NCBI GenBank assembly: GCA_934661375.1
Contig: CAKUJH010000041.1
Coordinates: forward strand, 1-26,806
Direction: 5' to 3'
Source of the DNA: an uncultured Victivallales bacterium
GTDB taxonomy: Bacteria; Verrucomicrobiota; Lentisphaeria; Victivallales; UBA1829
DNA length: 26,806 nucleotides
Position 1 is the stretch's first letter. Every line of letters starts with the position of its first letter. Under the pieces are notes generated by a model, which saw only the letters and a program-made list of their open reading frames with translations, searched no databases and was not told the DNA's origin. Of this stretch, positions 15,022 through 22,697 are shown piece after piece. The position numbers and the translations under genes are program-made.

Positions 15022-15513
15022 ATGTCGTATGCGGATCAGATAATCAAAGCACTGGGCATGGAATCGGTTCCCGATGAAGGCGGTTCATTTGTCCGAACCT
15101 ACACTTCCATTGTAAAAACCCATGCGACTCTGCAGCGGCAGGCGGGTTCCGCGATTCTTTATCTGCTGCGCGGCAGGGAAATCTCCCGCTGGCACAGACT
15201 CCGCGCCGATGAAATCTGGATGTATCATCAGGGGTCGAAAGCACTGCAGTTCCTGCTGTTTCAGGACGGCTCATGGTGCGAGCGGATCATCGGTCCGGAC
15301 ATTCTGGCGGGAGAAATGCCGCAGAGTCTGATTCCCGCATGGACCTGGCAGACAACCATTCTGCCGGATGCGCGGGAAGAGGACTGGGGACTGTTCAGCA
15401 CGGTCTGCGTGCCGGGCTTTGAATACAAGGATTATTTCAGCGGAGACCCGGAAACTCTGCTGGCGCAATATCCCGATGCCGCGGAACGGCTCCGCGAACT
15501 GGGACTGAACTGA
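15022..15513 (+). CDS. DUF985-type cupin protein
   Basis: The 163-residue protein fits the cupin_5/DUF985 family of RmlC-like beta-barrels. After an N-terminal helix and GGSFVRTY come AILYLLRG, SRWHRLRADEIWMYHQG (about 55-71) and later PAWTWQT and LFSTVCVPGF, all typical of the family. H58, E64 and H69 are possible metal or substrate ligands. These proteins have solved structures but no agreed reaction. AAGGA lies about 7 bases before the ATG. purT follows after 49 bases with its own possible -10 box, so co-transcription is possible but not required. Confidence 0.85.
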   Translation: MSYADQIIKALGMESVPDEGGSFVRTYTSIVKTHATLQRQAGSAILYLLRGREISRWHRLRADEIWMYHQGSKALQFLLFQDGSWCERIIGPDILAGEMPQSLIPAWTWQTTILPDAREEDWGLFSTVCVPGFEYKDYFSGDPETLLAQYPDAAERLRELGLN

Positions 15514-15530
15514 AGAAAATTTCTGTTATA

Positions 15531-15536
15531 TATAAT
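15531..15536 (+). promoter_or_regulatory. Possible -10 box before purT
   Basis: A perfect TATAAT lies 27 bases before the purT start in an A/T-rich stretch. No good -35 box is seen at 16-18 bases; that region is the end of the cupin gene. Confidence 0.35.
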
Positions 15537-15562
15537 TTTAAGGAAGGACAGGGAACGGAATC

Positions 15563-16744
15563 ATGACAACACTGGGTACGGCACTCACACCGTCGGCAAT
15601 TCGCGCTTTATTTCTCGGCGCGGGCGAACTGGGCAAGGAAGTCATCATTGAAATGCAGCGTTTCGGAGTGGAAGTCATTGCAGTGGACCGCTATCCGAAT
15701 GCGCCGGGAATGCAGGTGGCGCACCGTTCCCACACCATCAACATGCTGGATCCGAAGGAACTCCGCCGTGTTATCGAACTGGAAAAACCCGATTACATCA
15801 TCCCGGAAGTCGAAGCCATCGCCACGGAGGAACTGCTGAAACTGGAAAAAGAAGGATACCATGTAGTTCCCACTGCCGGAGCTGCGTTTCTCACCATGAA
15901 CCGTGAAGGAATCCGGCGTCTGGCTGCAGAAGAACTTCATATTCCCACTTCCCCCTACCGTTTCGCCGAAACATATGAAGAATACCGTCAGGCGGTCAGG
16001 GAAATCGGTATGCCGTGCGTCGTCAAACCGATCATGAGTTCCTCAGGACACGGGCAGAGTGTCATCCGCAAGGAAGAAGACATCGAACGCTCCTGGAAAA
16101 TGGCGCAGGAAGGCGGACGCGCCGGCGCGGGAAAAGTCATTGTGGAAGGATTCGTGGATTTTGATTACGAGATCACCCTGCTGACCGTGCGTCATATCGG
16201 CGGCACGACTTTTCTGGAACCGATCGGACATCATCAGGTGGGCGGCGACTATCAGGAATCCTGGCAGCCCCAGACCATGAGTGCAGCAGCCAAAGCCAAA
16301 GCACAGGAAATTGCCGGCAAAATCACGGCGGCACTGGGCGGACGCGGCATCTTCGGAGTGGAAATGTTTGTCAAAGGCGACGAGGTGATTTTCAGCGAAG
16401 TCAGCCCGCGTCCGCATGACACCGGCATGGTTACCATGATTACGCAGGATCTTTCCGAATTTGCTCTTCATGCCAGAGCGGTTCTCGGTCTGCCCATCCC
16501 CAATGTAACTTTCCACGGACCGGGTGCATCCAAAGCCATTGTGGCGGACGGCGTTTCCCGTCAGGTCCGTTTCCGGAATGCGGATCAGGCATTGATGCTG
16601 CCCGATACCGCCATGCGCATTTTCGGCAAAGGCGAGCTGAACGGACATCGCCGGCTGGGAGTTCTGCTGGCGCGCGGCAAAGACACCGATGAAGCATTGA
16701 AAAAAGTGTTTGCGATGCGTGAAAAACTGGAAATCGAGCTTTAA
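15563..16744 (+). CDS. purT: Formate-dependent GAR transformylase (PurT)
   Basis: PurT makes formyl-glycinamide ribonucleotide for purine synthesis from formate and ATP, bypassing formyl-folate. At 393 residues it is the same size as the E. coli enzyme (392). The N-terminus (LGTALTPSAIRALFLGAGEL) matches closely, followed by ELGKEVIIEMQRFGVEV, ATP-grasp motifs (PCVVKPIMSSSGHGQ, EVSPRPHDTGMVT) and the C-terminal GHRRLGVLLARG. The start ATG follows AAGGAAGGACAGGGAACGG-type purine-rich sequence. Use of free formate suits an anaerobic fermenter. No other purine gene is adjacent. Confidence 0.96.
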   Translation: MTTLGTALTPSAIRALFLGAGELGKEVIIEMQRFGVEVIAVDRYPNAPGMQVAHRSHTINMLDPKELRRVIELEKPDYIIPEVEAIATEELLKLEKEGYHVVPTAGAAFLTMNREGIRRLAAEELHIPTSPYRFAETYEEYRQAVREIGMPCVVKPIMSSSGHGQSVIRKEEDIERSWKMAQEGGRAGAGKVIVEGFVDFDYEITLLTVRHIGGTTFLEPIGHHQVGGDYQESWQPQTMSAAAKAKAQEIAGKITAALGGRGIFGVEMFVKGDEVIFSEVSPRPHDTGMVTMITQDLSEFALHARAVLGLPIPNVTFHGPGASKAIVADGVSRQVRFRNADQALMLPDTAMRIFGKGELNGHRRLGVLLARGKDTDEALKKVFAMREKLEIEL

Positions 16745-16800
16745 AACCTTGTTTTTCCGGCTTATCGGCAAAAAAAAACATAAAAATTTCATTATGGCAT

Positions 16801-16828
16801 TTGAAAAAGCCATGGACAATGATATATT
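16801..16828 (+). promoter_or_regulatory. Predicted promoter of the gene at 16887
   Basis: TTGAAA (16801-16806) and TATATT (16823-16828) are separated by 16 bases, about 58 bases before the start. Confidence 0.6.
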
Positions 16829-16886
16829 CGCTGTCAGGAGAAAAAAATATCCTTAACAGTAACAAAACAAAAAGGAGAAATGAATC

Positions 16887-17681
16887 ATGATGTTTTTGAG
16901 CATCGTCCTGATGGTTCTCGGTCTGATCGGAATCATCGTCTGCCAGAAAAAACAGAAAACCAACCCGAACGCCCAGGGATTGGCAGTTATCTGCCTGGTT
17001 GTAATTCTTGTTGGTGCAGGTATGCTTCTCTGGACAAACGGATTGCTTCCGGGTGCCGGCGACCGTGAAATGGATCGCATCATGGCAAATGAAACCCGTT
17101 TCACCGAAGCCCGTTCCAAAGTGATGGGTGAATATATCGGCAAAACCTGGAACGGTCAGAATGCCGTCATCATCACCGAACCCGGTCTGGACAAGAACCC
17201 GATCGCCAAAGCCGGTGTTGCCGCCATGGAAGAAACCCTGAAGAAAGCCGGCGTGAATGTTACCGCCACCGAAGCGCTGAACCTCCCGGAAAACGCCGAT
17301 GGTCCCGCTCCGATGGAAATGGCTCTCACCGCCAAAATCTACAATGACATCTTCAACGCCCACAAGGACGCCAACCTGTTCATCATCATGAGCCAGCTGC
17401 CCTTCAACGGACAGGAACTCCAGAAAATGAAATGCTGGAGCTTCAATCCGAAGAAACAGCGCGTCGTGCTGGTCGGCGGAGAAATCTACAATCTGAAAGG
17501 CGCCATCGCCGCCGGATTCATCGGCGCAGCTGCCGCCATGAAGACGGGTCCGGAAGCCTACGATCCGGAAAAAGCGGCTCCGAAAGATGTTCAGGCCGCA
17601 TTTGACACCCGGTTCATCCTGGTTACTCCGGAAAATGTCAAAGACATTGCGGAAAAGAACAAAGATCTTTTCGCGAAATAA
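16887..17681 (+). CDS. Two-helix membrane-anchored protein of unknown function
   Basis: The 264-residue product begins with two membrane helices (about 2-18 and 31-50) joined by a short basic loop (CQKKQKTNPN), so both the N-terminus and the main domain should lie on the same side. The soluble domain (55-264) alternates strands and helices: NAVIITEPGLDKNP, TLKKAGVNVTATEAL, NLFIIMSQLPF, RVVLVGGEIYNLKGAIAAGF, TRFILVTPENVKDIAE. This is consistent with a Rossmann-like alpha/beta fold, but I recognise no family. AAGGAG lies about 9 bases before the ATG. Promoter, ribosome-binding site and terminator are all strong, and C-ending codons are frequent, suggesting a well-expressed single gene. Confidence 0.82.
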   Translation: MMFLSIVLMVLGLIGIIVCQKKQKTNPNAQGLAVICLVVILVGAGMLLWTNGLLPGAGDREMDRIMANETRFTEARSKVMGEYIGKTWNGQNAVIITEPGLDKNPIAKAGVAAMEETLKKAGVNVTATEALNLPENADGPAPMEMALTAKIYNDIFNAHKDANLFIIMSQLPFNGQELQKMKCWSFNPKKQRVVLVGGEIYNLKGAIAAGFIGAAAAMKTGPEAYDPEKAAPKDVQAAFDTRFILVTPENVKDIAEKNKDLFAK

Positions 17682-17713
17682 TCATTCCGGCTGAAACCGG
17701 TTTTCAAGAAAGC

Positions 17714-17750
17714 AGGGCGTTCGGAAAAATCCGGACGTCCTGATTTTTTT
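17714..17750 (+). terminator. Strong intrinsic terminator after the gene at 16887
   Basis: Bases 17714-17725 pair with 17730-17741 over 12 bp (two G-U pairs) around an AAAA loop, followed by a T7 run (17744-17750). It lies 33 bases after the stop codon. Confidence 0.9.
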
Positions 17751-17813
17751 GCAGAGACGCCGTGCCGGGAACGGGAATCCTGCAAAATAATTGTTTTTTC
17801 TTGAAACAGCCCC

Positions 17814-17842
17814 TTTAAAAATGCGGAACGTTCGAGTATAAT
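17814..17842 (+). promoter_or_regulatory. Predicted clpC promoter
   Basis: A perfect TATAAT (17837-17842) follows TTTAAA (17814-17819) by 17 bases, about 70 bases before the ATG. No CIRCE element and no CtsR-type GGTCAAA repeat is visible around it, so the regulator of clpC cannot be named. Confidence 0.5.
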
Positions 17843-17912
17843 ATAAGGACGTTCTGATTTTGTATTCGGAAACGTCTGAAATCTGTATAAACGCAACAGG
17901 AAAGAACATACT

Positions 17913-20489
17913 ATGCCAGAATCCGACGATATCAACAAATGGCTGAAAACTTTCACTCCGCGCGCCCGGCATGTGCTGATTCTGGCGCAGAAGGAAGCCC
18001 AGCATCTGAATCACGATGAAGCCGGGGCGGAACATCTGCTGCTGGGAATTGTCGCCCTCGGCGAAGGCGTCGCGGTCGATGTGCTGAAATCCATGGGAAT
18101 CAATCTGGAAAATCTGCGCCGGGAAGTGGAACGCTACGCTCAGCCCGGCGGAGAAACCCAGCAGGAAGGCGCAGTTCCGTTCTCGCCGTACATGCGCAAA
18201 ATCTTTTACTTCGCGGCGGAAGAAGCCCGCAATATGAACTACAACTACATCGGAACCGAGCATCTGCTGCTGGCGCTGCTGCGCGAACCGGACAGCAAAG
18301 TCGCGCGTATTCTGAAGAACATGAATGCGGATTACGATCACATCCGCAAGGAAATTCTCCGCGCGCTGGATCCGAATTTCATTCCCGACGATGCACCGGG
18401 ACAGGAAAAGGATGATAAAGGCGGCACCCGTCCGGGCAATGCCAATTCCGAATATCCGGCGCTGACGGCGTTCGGACGCGACCTGACCGATCTGGCGGTC
18501 AAGGGCAAACTGGATCCGGTCGTCGGACGCAAAAACGAAATCGAGCGGGTCATTCAGATTCTCTGCCGCCGGACCAAGAACAATCCCGTACTGATCGGGG
18601 AAGCCGGGGTCGGAAAAACTGCCATCATCGAAGGACTGGCGGAAAAAATCGCCGCGGGCGATGTTCCGGAAATTCTCCGCGACAAAAAAATCTTTTCGCT
18701 GGACTTGCCGCTGATGATTGCCGGAACCAAATACCGCGGACAGTTTGAAGAACGCATCAAAGCGGTCATCGACGAAGTTACCAGCTCCAAGCGGGTCATT
18801 CTGTTCATCGACGAACTGCATACCATTGTCGGCGCCGGCGGAGCAGAAGGCGCCATGGACGCCGCCAACATCATCAAACCGGCGTTGTCACGCGGCGAAC
18901 TGCAATGTGTCGGAGCCACCACCATGGATGAATACCGCAAGGGGATTGAAAAGGACGCCGCTCTGGAACGCCGCTTCCAGTCCGTCATCGTCGAACCGCC
19001 CTCCCCGGAAGACGCCATTCAGATTCTGAAGGGTCTGCGGGAAACATATGAAAAACATCATAAGGTCAAGTACACGGATGCGGCTTTGACGGCGGCGGTC
19101 CGTCTTTCCGAACGTTATATTTCCGGACGTTATCTGCCGGACAAAGCCATTGACGTGATGGACGAAGCCGGTGCGCGCGCCCGGATCATGAATTCGCCCA
19201 AAGCGCCGGATATTTCCGCCATTGATGCGGAGCTGGATACGCTTGCCGGCGAAAAGGAAACCGCCATTGCGGAACAGAAATATGAAGACGCCGCCACGCT
19301 CCGCAACCGCGAACGCGAACTCCGGACACAGAAAGAGCAGATGCTCAAAGACTGGCGCAAAGCATGTGAAGAACAATGCAGAATCATTGATGAAGATGAA
19401 ATTGCCGAAGTGCTTTCCAAACTCTGCGGCGTACCGGTTCATCAGATGCAGGAAGGCGAAAATGAACGTCTGCTCCGCATGGAAGAAGAACTGGGCTCCT
19501 CCGTGATCGGTCAACTGGAAGCGGTTTCCGCGATAGCGCGGGCGCTGCGCCGTTCCAGAGCGGATCTCAAAGACCCGCGCCGTCCCATCGGCTCGTTTAT
19601 TTTCCTGGGTCCGACCGGTGTCGGCAAGACCCTGCTGGCGAAGGAATTGGCGCAATTCATGTTCGGCGATCCCGATGCGCTGATCCGGGTGGACATGTCC
19701 GAATATATGGAAAAGTTCAATGTGAGCCGTCTGATCGGCTCTCCGCCGGGATACGTGGGACACGGTGAAGGCGGGGAACTCACGGAGCGGGTCCGGCGGC
19801 ATCCGTACAGTGTCGTGCTGTTTGATGAAATCGAAAAGGCGCACCCGGATGTGATGCACATTCTGCTCCAGATTCTGGACGAAGGGCGCATCACCGACAC
19901 GCTGGGACGCCGGATCGATTTCCGCAACACCATCATTATCATGACCAGCAATCTGGGTGCGGAACAGCTCATGCGCAATTCCACGCTGGGCTTCGCCACC
20001 GGTGAAAATACCGAAGCCGCCAACTATGAAAAATCCCGTGAACGGCTGCTGGAAATCGCCAAAAAATATTTCAAGCCGGAATTCATCAACCGCGTGGACG
20101 AGGTCGTGGTCTTCCGCCGGCTGGAACGCGCCGATCTGGAAAAAATCGTTCTGCTGGAAATCGCCAAACTGTCCGGCAGACTGCAGGAACAGGGACGCAG
20201 ATTCACGGTTGATCCGGAAGTTGTCGGTTTCCTGATCGACAAAGGATATCAGGCGGAGTACGGAGCGCGTCCTCTGCGCCGCGCCATTGAGCGGTATCTG
20301 GAAGATGCTCTGGCGGAAGATATTCTGCATGGCTATTTCCATGATTCCGAAGCCATCCGGGCGCGTCTGGACAACGGCAGAATCATCTTTGTGCCGGAAG
20401 ACGCCGAACCGCTCGACGAGCCGGGAACCGTCCCGGCGAAAAAAAGCAAGACAACAACCGCGGCGAAAAGGAAAAAGAAAAATGGCTGA
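17913..20489 (+). CDS. clpC: AAA+ unfoldase ClpC
   Basis: ClpC unfolds proteins for the ClpP protease. The 858 residues contain two N-terminal Clp repeats with GAEHLLLG (38-45) and GTEHLLLA (114-121). E40 and E116 correspond to the glutamates that bind phospho-arginine in B. subtilis ClpC. The first ATPase domain has GEAGVGKT (229-236) and VILFIDE (295-301). The middle domain carries a UVR-type motif (EQKYEDAATLRNRE, 454-467). The second ATPase domain has GPTGVGKT (566-573) and VVLFDE (634-639), and LGF (692-694) is the ClpP-docking loop. The tail is unusually lysine-rich (KKSKTTTAAKRKKK). It heads a four-gene operon. mcsA and mcsB are about 13 kb away, and no clpP is in the window. Confidence 0.97.
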   Translation: MPESDDINKWLKTFTPRARHVLILAQKEAQHLNHDEAGAEHLLLGIVALGEGVAVDVLKSMGINLENLRREVERYAQPGGETQQEGAVPFSPYMRKIFYFAAEEARNMNYNYIGTEHLLLALLREPDSKVARILKNMNADYDHIRKEILRALDPNFIPDDAPGQEKDDKGGTRPGNANSEYPALTAFGRDLTDLAVKGKLDPVVGRKNEIERVIQILCRRTKNNPVLIGEAGVGKTAIIEGLAEKIAAGDVPEILRDKKIFSLDLPLMIAGTKYRGQFEERIKAVIDEVTSSKRVILFIDELHTIVGAGGAEGAMDAANIIKPALSRGELQCVGATTMDEYRKGIEKDAALERRFQSVIVEPPSPEDAIQILKGLRETYEKHHKVKYTDAALTAAVRLSERYISGRYLPDKAIDVMDEAGARARIMNSPKAPDISAIDAELDTLAGEKETAIAEQKYEDAATLRNRERELRTQKEQMLKDWRKACEEQCRIIDEDEIAEVLSKLCGVPVHQMQEGENERLLRMEEELGSSVIGQLEAVSAIARALRRSRADLKDPRRPIGSFIFLGPTGVGKTLLAKELAQFMFGDPDALIRVDMSEYMEKFNVSRLIGSPPGYVGHGEGGELTERVRRHPYSVVLFDEIEKAHPDVMHILLQILDEGRITDTLGRRIDFRNTIIIMTSNLGAEQLMRNSTLGFATGENTEAANYEKSRERLLEIAKKYFKPEFINRVDEVVVFRRLERADLEKIVLLEIAKLSGRLQEQGRRFTVDPEVVGFLIDKGYQAEYGARPLRRAIERYLEDALAEDILHGYFHDSEAIRARLDNGRIIFVPEDAEPLDEPGTVPAKKSKTTTAAKRKKKNG

Positions 20490-20994
20490 AGAATATTTTG
20501 ATCTGATTGACGATGCCACAGGTGAGGTGATCGGCCGCGCCCGCCGCAGTGAATGTCACGGCAACCCGAAACTGCTGCACCGGAGTGTCCGGATCATGAT
20601 CTGTCATCCGGACGGCAAGTCCATGCTGCTCCAGAAGCGTTCCATGAAAAAAGATTTTTTTCCCGGACGCTGGGATGCGGCGGTCGGCGGACATCTGGAT
20701 TCGGGGGAAACTCCGCTCCAGGCGGCAAGACGCGAAATGCGCGAAGAGCTGGGGATCACGGAAGAACTTCCGCTCAAAGAGCTTTTTCAGATGAAGGTCC
20801 GCAATGAACTGGAATCCGAAAACGTACAGGAATATTCCGCGGTATACGGCGGACCGTTCACGCTGCAGCAGGAGGAACTGGACGATGCCCGTTTCTTCAC
20901 CTTCGAAGAGCTGAAGGATATGCTGAACCATGCGCCGGATACCATGACTCCGCTGCTGGTCCGGGAACTGGTCAAGCTGGGACTGAACTCCTGA
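20482..20994 (+). CDS. NUDIX hydrolase
   Basis: The start ATG at 20482 overlaps the clpC stop by eight bases, giving a 170-residue protein that begins MAEEYFDLID. The Nudix box is complete at residues 70-92: G70, E76, R84-E85, E88-E89 and G91, in the GX5EX7REUXEEXGU spacing. The upstream VIGRARRSECHGNPKLLHR and LLQKRSMKKDFFPGRWD place it in the YfcD/isopentenyl-diphosphate-isomerase-like group, which hydrolyses nucleotide or other diphosphates; the substrate is not predictable. A longer frame reaches back into clpC but lacks family sequence. The overlap indicates translational coupling to clpC. Confidence 0.93.
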   Translation: MAEEYFDLIDDATGEVIGRARRSECHGNPKLLHRSVRIMICHPDGKSMLLQKRSMKKDFFPGRWDAAVGGHLDSGETPLQAARREMREELGITEELPLKELFQMKVRNELESENVQEYSAVYGGPFTLQQEELDDARFFTFEELKDMLNHAPDTMTPLLVRELVKLGLNS

Positions 20995-21011
20995 CCCGCC
21001 GGAGAAACGGA

Positions 21012-22187
21012 ATGCCGGAACCGGAAGAATATTCATTTGCGCAGGAAGTCTGGAAACGGTTCCGGAAATCCGCCGGTGCCATGACCGGACTGCTGCTGAT
21101 CGGTCTGCTGTGTCTGACGTCGGTGTATGCGCCGCTGCTTGCCAACGGGCTGCCCTGGCTGGTACGCATCAACGGGACATTCTCCAGCCCGGCATTCCGG
21201 GAACTGCTGGCGCCGGACAGCACGGAGGCGTTCGTTGCCAAAACCTTCAACTGGCTGTTTCTGCTGCTGCCGCTGCTCGGCATTCTTGCACTGCTTTTCC
21301 GGAAACGGAAAAAATGGTTCAGAATCAGCGCAATTGCGGCGGCAGTTCTGCTGCTGCTTCCGTTTCTGCAGAACGGCGGATATGTCAGCCGGACCGATTG
21401 GCGGAGCACCGCAGCCGAAATGAAAAACGGTGATTTTGCCCTGTTTGCCGCAGTGCCGTACGGTCCATATGAAACAGCGGCGGTTCCGTATTCCGGACCG
21501 GATAAAGTTCACTGGTTCGGCACGGATCAGGCGGGACGTGATGTTTTCGCGCGGATGGTCTTCGGAGCAAGAATTTCCCTGGCGGTCGGATTTTTCGCAA
21601 CTGCGATCGCCATGCTGCTGGGAACATTCATCGGACTGCTGGCGGGGTATCTGGGCGGCAGAACCGATCTGCTGATCATGCGGCTGGTGGAAATTGTGAT
21701 CTGTTTTCCGACTTTTCTGCTTCTGCTGATTCTGATGTCCATTCTGCTGGATTACGGTTTCCGGCAATCCATTCTGCCGGTAATCGCAGTCATCGGCCTG
21801 ACCGGCTGGACCGGATTATGCCGACTGGTGCGCGGAGAAACGCTGCGGGTGCGGAAAACCGCCTACATTCAAAGCTGCGAAGCCATGGGAACACCGCTTT
21901 GGCGCATTCTGCTGTTCCATCTGCTGCCGAATGTCTCCGGACCGATTTTCGTATCCTTCACCTTTGAAGTGGCGGGGGCGATTCTGGCGGAAAGCTCTCT
22001 GAGTTTCCTCGGCTTCGGCGTACAGGATCCCACTGCCAGCTGGGGTGAACTGCTGCGGCAGGCGTTTCCCGATCCGCTGACTTACTGGCACCTGATGCTC
22101 TGGCCCGGACTCGCCATCTTTCTGGCAGTCTGCGCCTTCAATCTGGCGGGAGAAGGACTGCGGAAAGCGCTGGATTCAAAAAGCTGA
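21012..22187 (+). CDS. Peptide-type ABC transporter permease (OppC/DppC family)
   Basis: The C-terminal 220 residues are a typical OppC/DppC permease domain: WFGTDQAGRDVFARMVFGAR (168-187), several helices, and the EAA loop (SCEAMG...LLPN) that contacts the ATPase. SSLSFLGFGVQDPTASWGE follows. The N-terminal part is longer than usual: after the first helix (about 22-44) come an extracytoplasmic stretch, two more helices (about 79-96 and 105-120) and another loop before the permease core, giving 391 residues. GGAG lies 7 bases before the ATG. The partner OppB permease, ATPases and binding protein are absent from the window, so it may work with proteins encoded elsewhere. It is 17 bases after the NUDIX gene. 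Confidence 0.9.
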   Translation: MPEPEEYSFAQEVWKRFRKSAGAMTGLLLIGLLCLTSVYAPLLANGLPWLVRINGTFSSPAFRELLAPDSTEAFVAKTFNWLFLLLPLLGILALLFRKRKKWFRISAIAAAVLLLLPFLQNGGYVSRTDWRSTAAEMKNGDFALFAAVPYGPYETAAVPYSGPDKVHWFGTDQAGRDVFARMVFGARISLAVGFFATAIAMLLGTFIGLLAGYLGGRTDLLIMRLVEIVICFPTFLLLLILMSILLDYGFRQSILPVIAVIGLTGWTGLCRLVRGETLRVRKTAYIQSCEAMGTPLWRILLFHLLPNVSGPIFVSFTFEVAGAILAESSLSFLGFGVQDPTASWGELLRQAFPDPLTYWHLMLWPGLAIFLAVCAFNLAGEGLRKALDSKS

Positions 22188-22199
22188 AAGGGAGAGAAT

Positions 22200-22685
22200 A
22201 TGAACATGCTTTCATGGAAACAGAAATGTCTCTGGTTCGGAACTGGACTGCTCTGGGGGCTGGCGCTTGCCGCGGCGACGGGAATCTGGTTTCTGCGGAC
22301 CAGTCTGATCGAAGAAAAAGAATCCGCCCTGCCCTACAAACAGGCAGTACAGCTTTTCCCGCAGCAGGTTCTGCGTCAGAGCGGCTGGACTCTCCGGACC
22401 GTTCCGTGTGGACTGCCGGTTCAGGAAACAGGCAAACGAATCACGGTATTCGAAATCTGCTCCCGGAAATATGCCGGAAAAATTCTGAACGATCCGGACT
22501 CCCGGAAAACTGCCGCAGTGCTGCCCTGCAAAATCGCGATTTATGAACGGAACGGCAGAACTTACTTTGCCCGGCTGAATGCCGCAGTGTTCATGCGCCT
22601 GCTCGGAGGAACCGCCGCTGAAGTCTTCGGTCAGGGTATTCTGCCGGAACAGACCGCAATGCTGTACGGTCTGCTCCGTGATTGA
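22200..22685 (+). CDS. Membrane-anchored DUF302-domain protein
   Basis: The 161-residue protein has one N-terminal membrane helix (about 11-32) and then a DUF302-like domain. The recognisable part is ITVFEICSRKYAGKIL, followed by TAAVLPCKIAIYERNG and YFARLNAAVF; the LPCKIAVYE-type strand is typical. DUF302 proteins are small, often dimeric alpha/beta proteins of unknown function. AAAGGGAGAG lies before the ATG, which is 12 bases after the permease gene, so it is the last gene of the clpC operon. It ends 12 bases before the convergent gatB. Confidence 0.78.
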   Translation: MNMLSWKQKCLWFGTGLLWGLALAAATGIWFLRTSLIEEKESALPYKQAVQLFPQQVLRQSGWTLRTVPCGLPVQETGKRITVFEICSRKYAGKILNDPDSRKTAAVLPCKIAIYERNGRTYFARLNAAVFMRLLGGTAAEVFGQGILPEQTAMLYGLLRD

Positions 22686-22697
22686 GAAACGGATGCG

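Noticed and set aside
16745..16800. Intrinsic terminator after purT
   Set aside because: The TTTTTCCGG...CGGCAAAAA arms look complementary, but mismatches at the G/C core leave only two or three G/C pairs.
17682..17912. CIRCE or CtsR operator upstream of clpC
   Set aside because: Neither the TTAGCACTC/GAGTGCTAA inverted repeat nor the GGTCAAA direct repeat is present; only a sigma70-like promoter is seen.
18888..20519. 543-codon minus-strand open frame opposite clpC
   Set aside because: It lies fully under the ClpC and NUDIX genes and its composition is that of an antisense shadow. Similar shadows lie opposite gatB (22809-24134), the kinase-like gene (12588-13691) and the ABC ATPase (13692-14816).
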